In this document: piece after piece, positions 5,668 to 6,202 of the stretch
How positions within the stretch are numbered: the stretch's first letter is position 1
How the letters are laid out: each line of letters begins with the position of its first letter
Source: Methylobacteriaceae bacterium
Lineage (GTDB): Bacteria > Pseudomonadota > Alphaproteobacteria > Rhizobiales > Beijerinckiaceae
NCBI GenBank assembly: GCA_019247255.1
Contig: JAFAPJ010000468.1
Span: 1-6,202, forward strand
DNA: 6,202 nucleotides
Direction of reading: 5' to 3'
The notes under the pieces: model-generated
The model's database searches: none
The model's input: only the letters and a program-made list of their open reading frames with translations
Told to the model about the DNA's origin: nothing
Program-made: the position numbers and the translations under genes

Positions 5668-6202
5668 TGGCGACCGAGCTTGCCGGACTGCCGGCCTCCG
5701 CGGCCCGCCCGCCGGTGCCCGGCCCCTGGGCCCGCTTCCTTGACAGCGACCTCCTGGCGAGCTTCCGGCGCTCGCCGATCGTGATGATCTCGGCCGGGGT
5801 GACGGCGCTCATCATCCTGTCCGCGCTGTTCGCGCCGCTGATCTCGCCGCAGAACCCGTTCGATCCGCGCCAGCTCGATCTCCTGAACAGCCACATCCCG
5901 CCGATCTGGTCCGCGGAGGGCCAGTCGCCCTTCACGCTCGGGACGGACGACCAGGGCCGCGACATCTTCTCGGCCGTGCTGTTCGGGCTGCGCATCTCGC
6001 TCTGGGTCGGCGTCCTCGGCACCCTGTTCTCCGCCGCGCTCGGCGTCCTGCTCGGGCTCGTCGCCGGCTATGTCGGGGGCGTGGTGGATTCGCTCATCAT
6101 GCGGGTCGCCGACGTGCAGCTCACCTTCCCGGCGATCCTGATCGCGCTGCTGATCGACGGTACGGTGCGGGCGCTGTTCGGCGAGCAGCGCAACGAGGAC
6201 AG
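5667..6202 (+). CDS. ABC importer permease, DppC/OppC type, C-terminus cut by window edge
   Basis: Second permease of the importer, expected to pair with the upstream DppB-type protein. The frame is open from the ATG at 5667 to the window end, giving 178 complete codons of a family usually about 280-310 residues, so the EAA loop and last helices are outside. Residues 26-60 hold the OppC N-terminal segment (DLLASFRRSPIVM, then the first membrane helix to about 59). A short periplasmic part follows with the hallmark LGTDDQGRDIFSAVLFGLR (91-109), then a helix at about 110-137 and RVADVQLTFPAILIALLI (146-163), another family motif. The A of the preceding TGA is the A of its ATG (TGATG), which points to translational coupling; GAGG at 5655-5658, 8 nt upstream, can serve as ribosome binding site. 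One or two ATPase genes (DppD/DppF type) are expected next but cannot be seen. Confidence 0.95.
   Translation, partial: MATELAGLPASAARPPVPGPWARFLDSDLLASFRRSPIVMISAGVTALIILSALFAPLISPQNPFDPRQLDLLNSHIPPIWSAEGQSPFTLGTDDQGRDIFSAVLFGLRISLWVGVLGTLFSAALGVLLGLVAGYVGGVVDSLIMRVADVQLTFPAILIALLIDGTVRALFGEQRNED

Overview
The window reads as ordinary chromosomal DNA of a GC-rich alphaproteobacterium, probably of the Rhizobiales/Methylobacterium kind. This is judged from the very high GC at third codon positions, the alphaproteobacterial look of the pyruvate kinase N-terminus, and the protein families present; it is an inference, not a database result. There is no rRNA, tRNA, CRISPR array, insertion sequence or prophage gene. 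Six protein genes account for most of the sequence. The two that run off the window edges (pyruvate kinase on the left, the second permease on the right) were translated by hand because they have no stop codon inside the window.

Layout. (1) 1-1284, minus: pyruvate kinase, N-terminal 428 residues, C-terminus cut by the window edge. (2) 1285-1440: short divergent intergenic region. (3) 1441-1917, plus: small exported CAP/SCP-domain protein, probably a lipoprotein. (4) 1936-2790, minus: creatininase-family protein with an N-terminal export or anchor segment and an altered metal site; it converges on the CAP gene with an 18-bp gap. (5) 2791-2970: divergent regulatory region. (6) 2971-4575, 4690-5667 and 5667-6202 (cut), plus: the start of a peptide/nickel-type (Dpp/Opp) ABC importer operon, made up of a periplasmic binding protein and two permeases. 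The ATPase genes would be expected just beyond the right edge.

How they fit together. Pyruvate kinase is a glycolytic housekeeping gene, apparently unrelated to the transporter. The creatininase-like gene and the ABC operon diverge from a shared 180-bp region. They may work on the same nitrogenous or amide compound, with hydrolysis outside the cytoplasm and uptake of the product or precursor, but the substrate cannot be read from sequence.

The most striking non-coding feature is a nested inverted repeat between the binding-protein gene and the first permease gene. A perfect 11-bp outer stem begins at the base after the stop codon and encloses a 15-bp inner hairpin. It has no T-tract and looks like an mRNA-stabilising or attenuating element that would keep binding protein in excess over permease. 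No clearly new biological system was found. The altered creatininase and the intercistronic RNA structure are the best items for follow-up.
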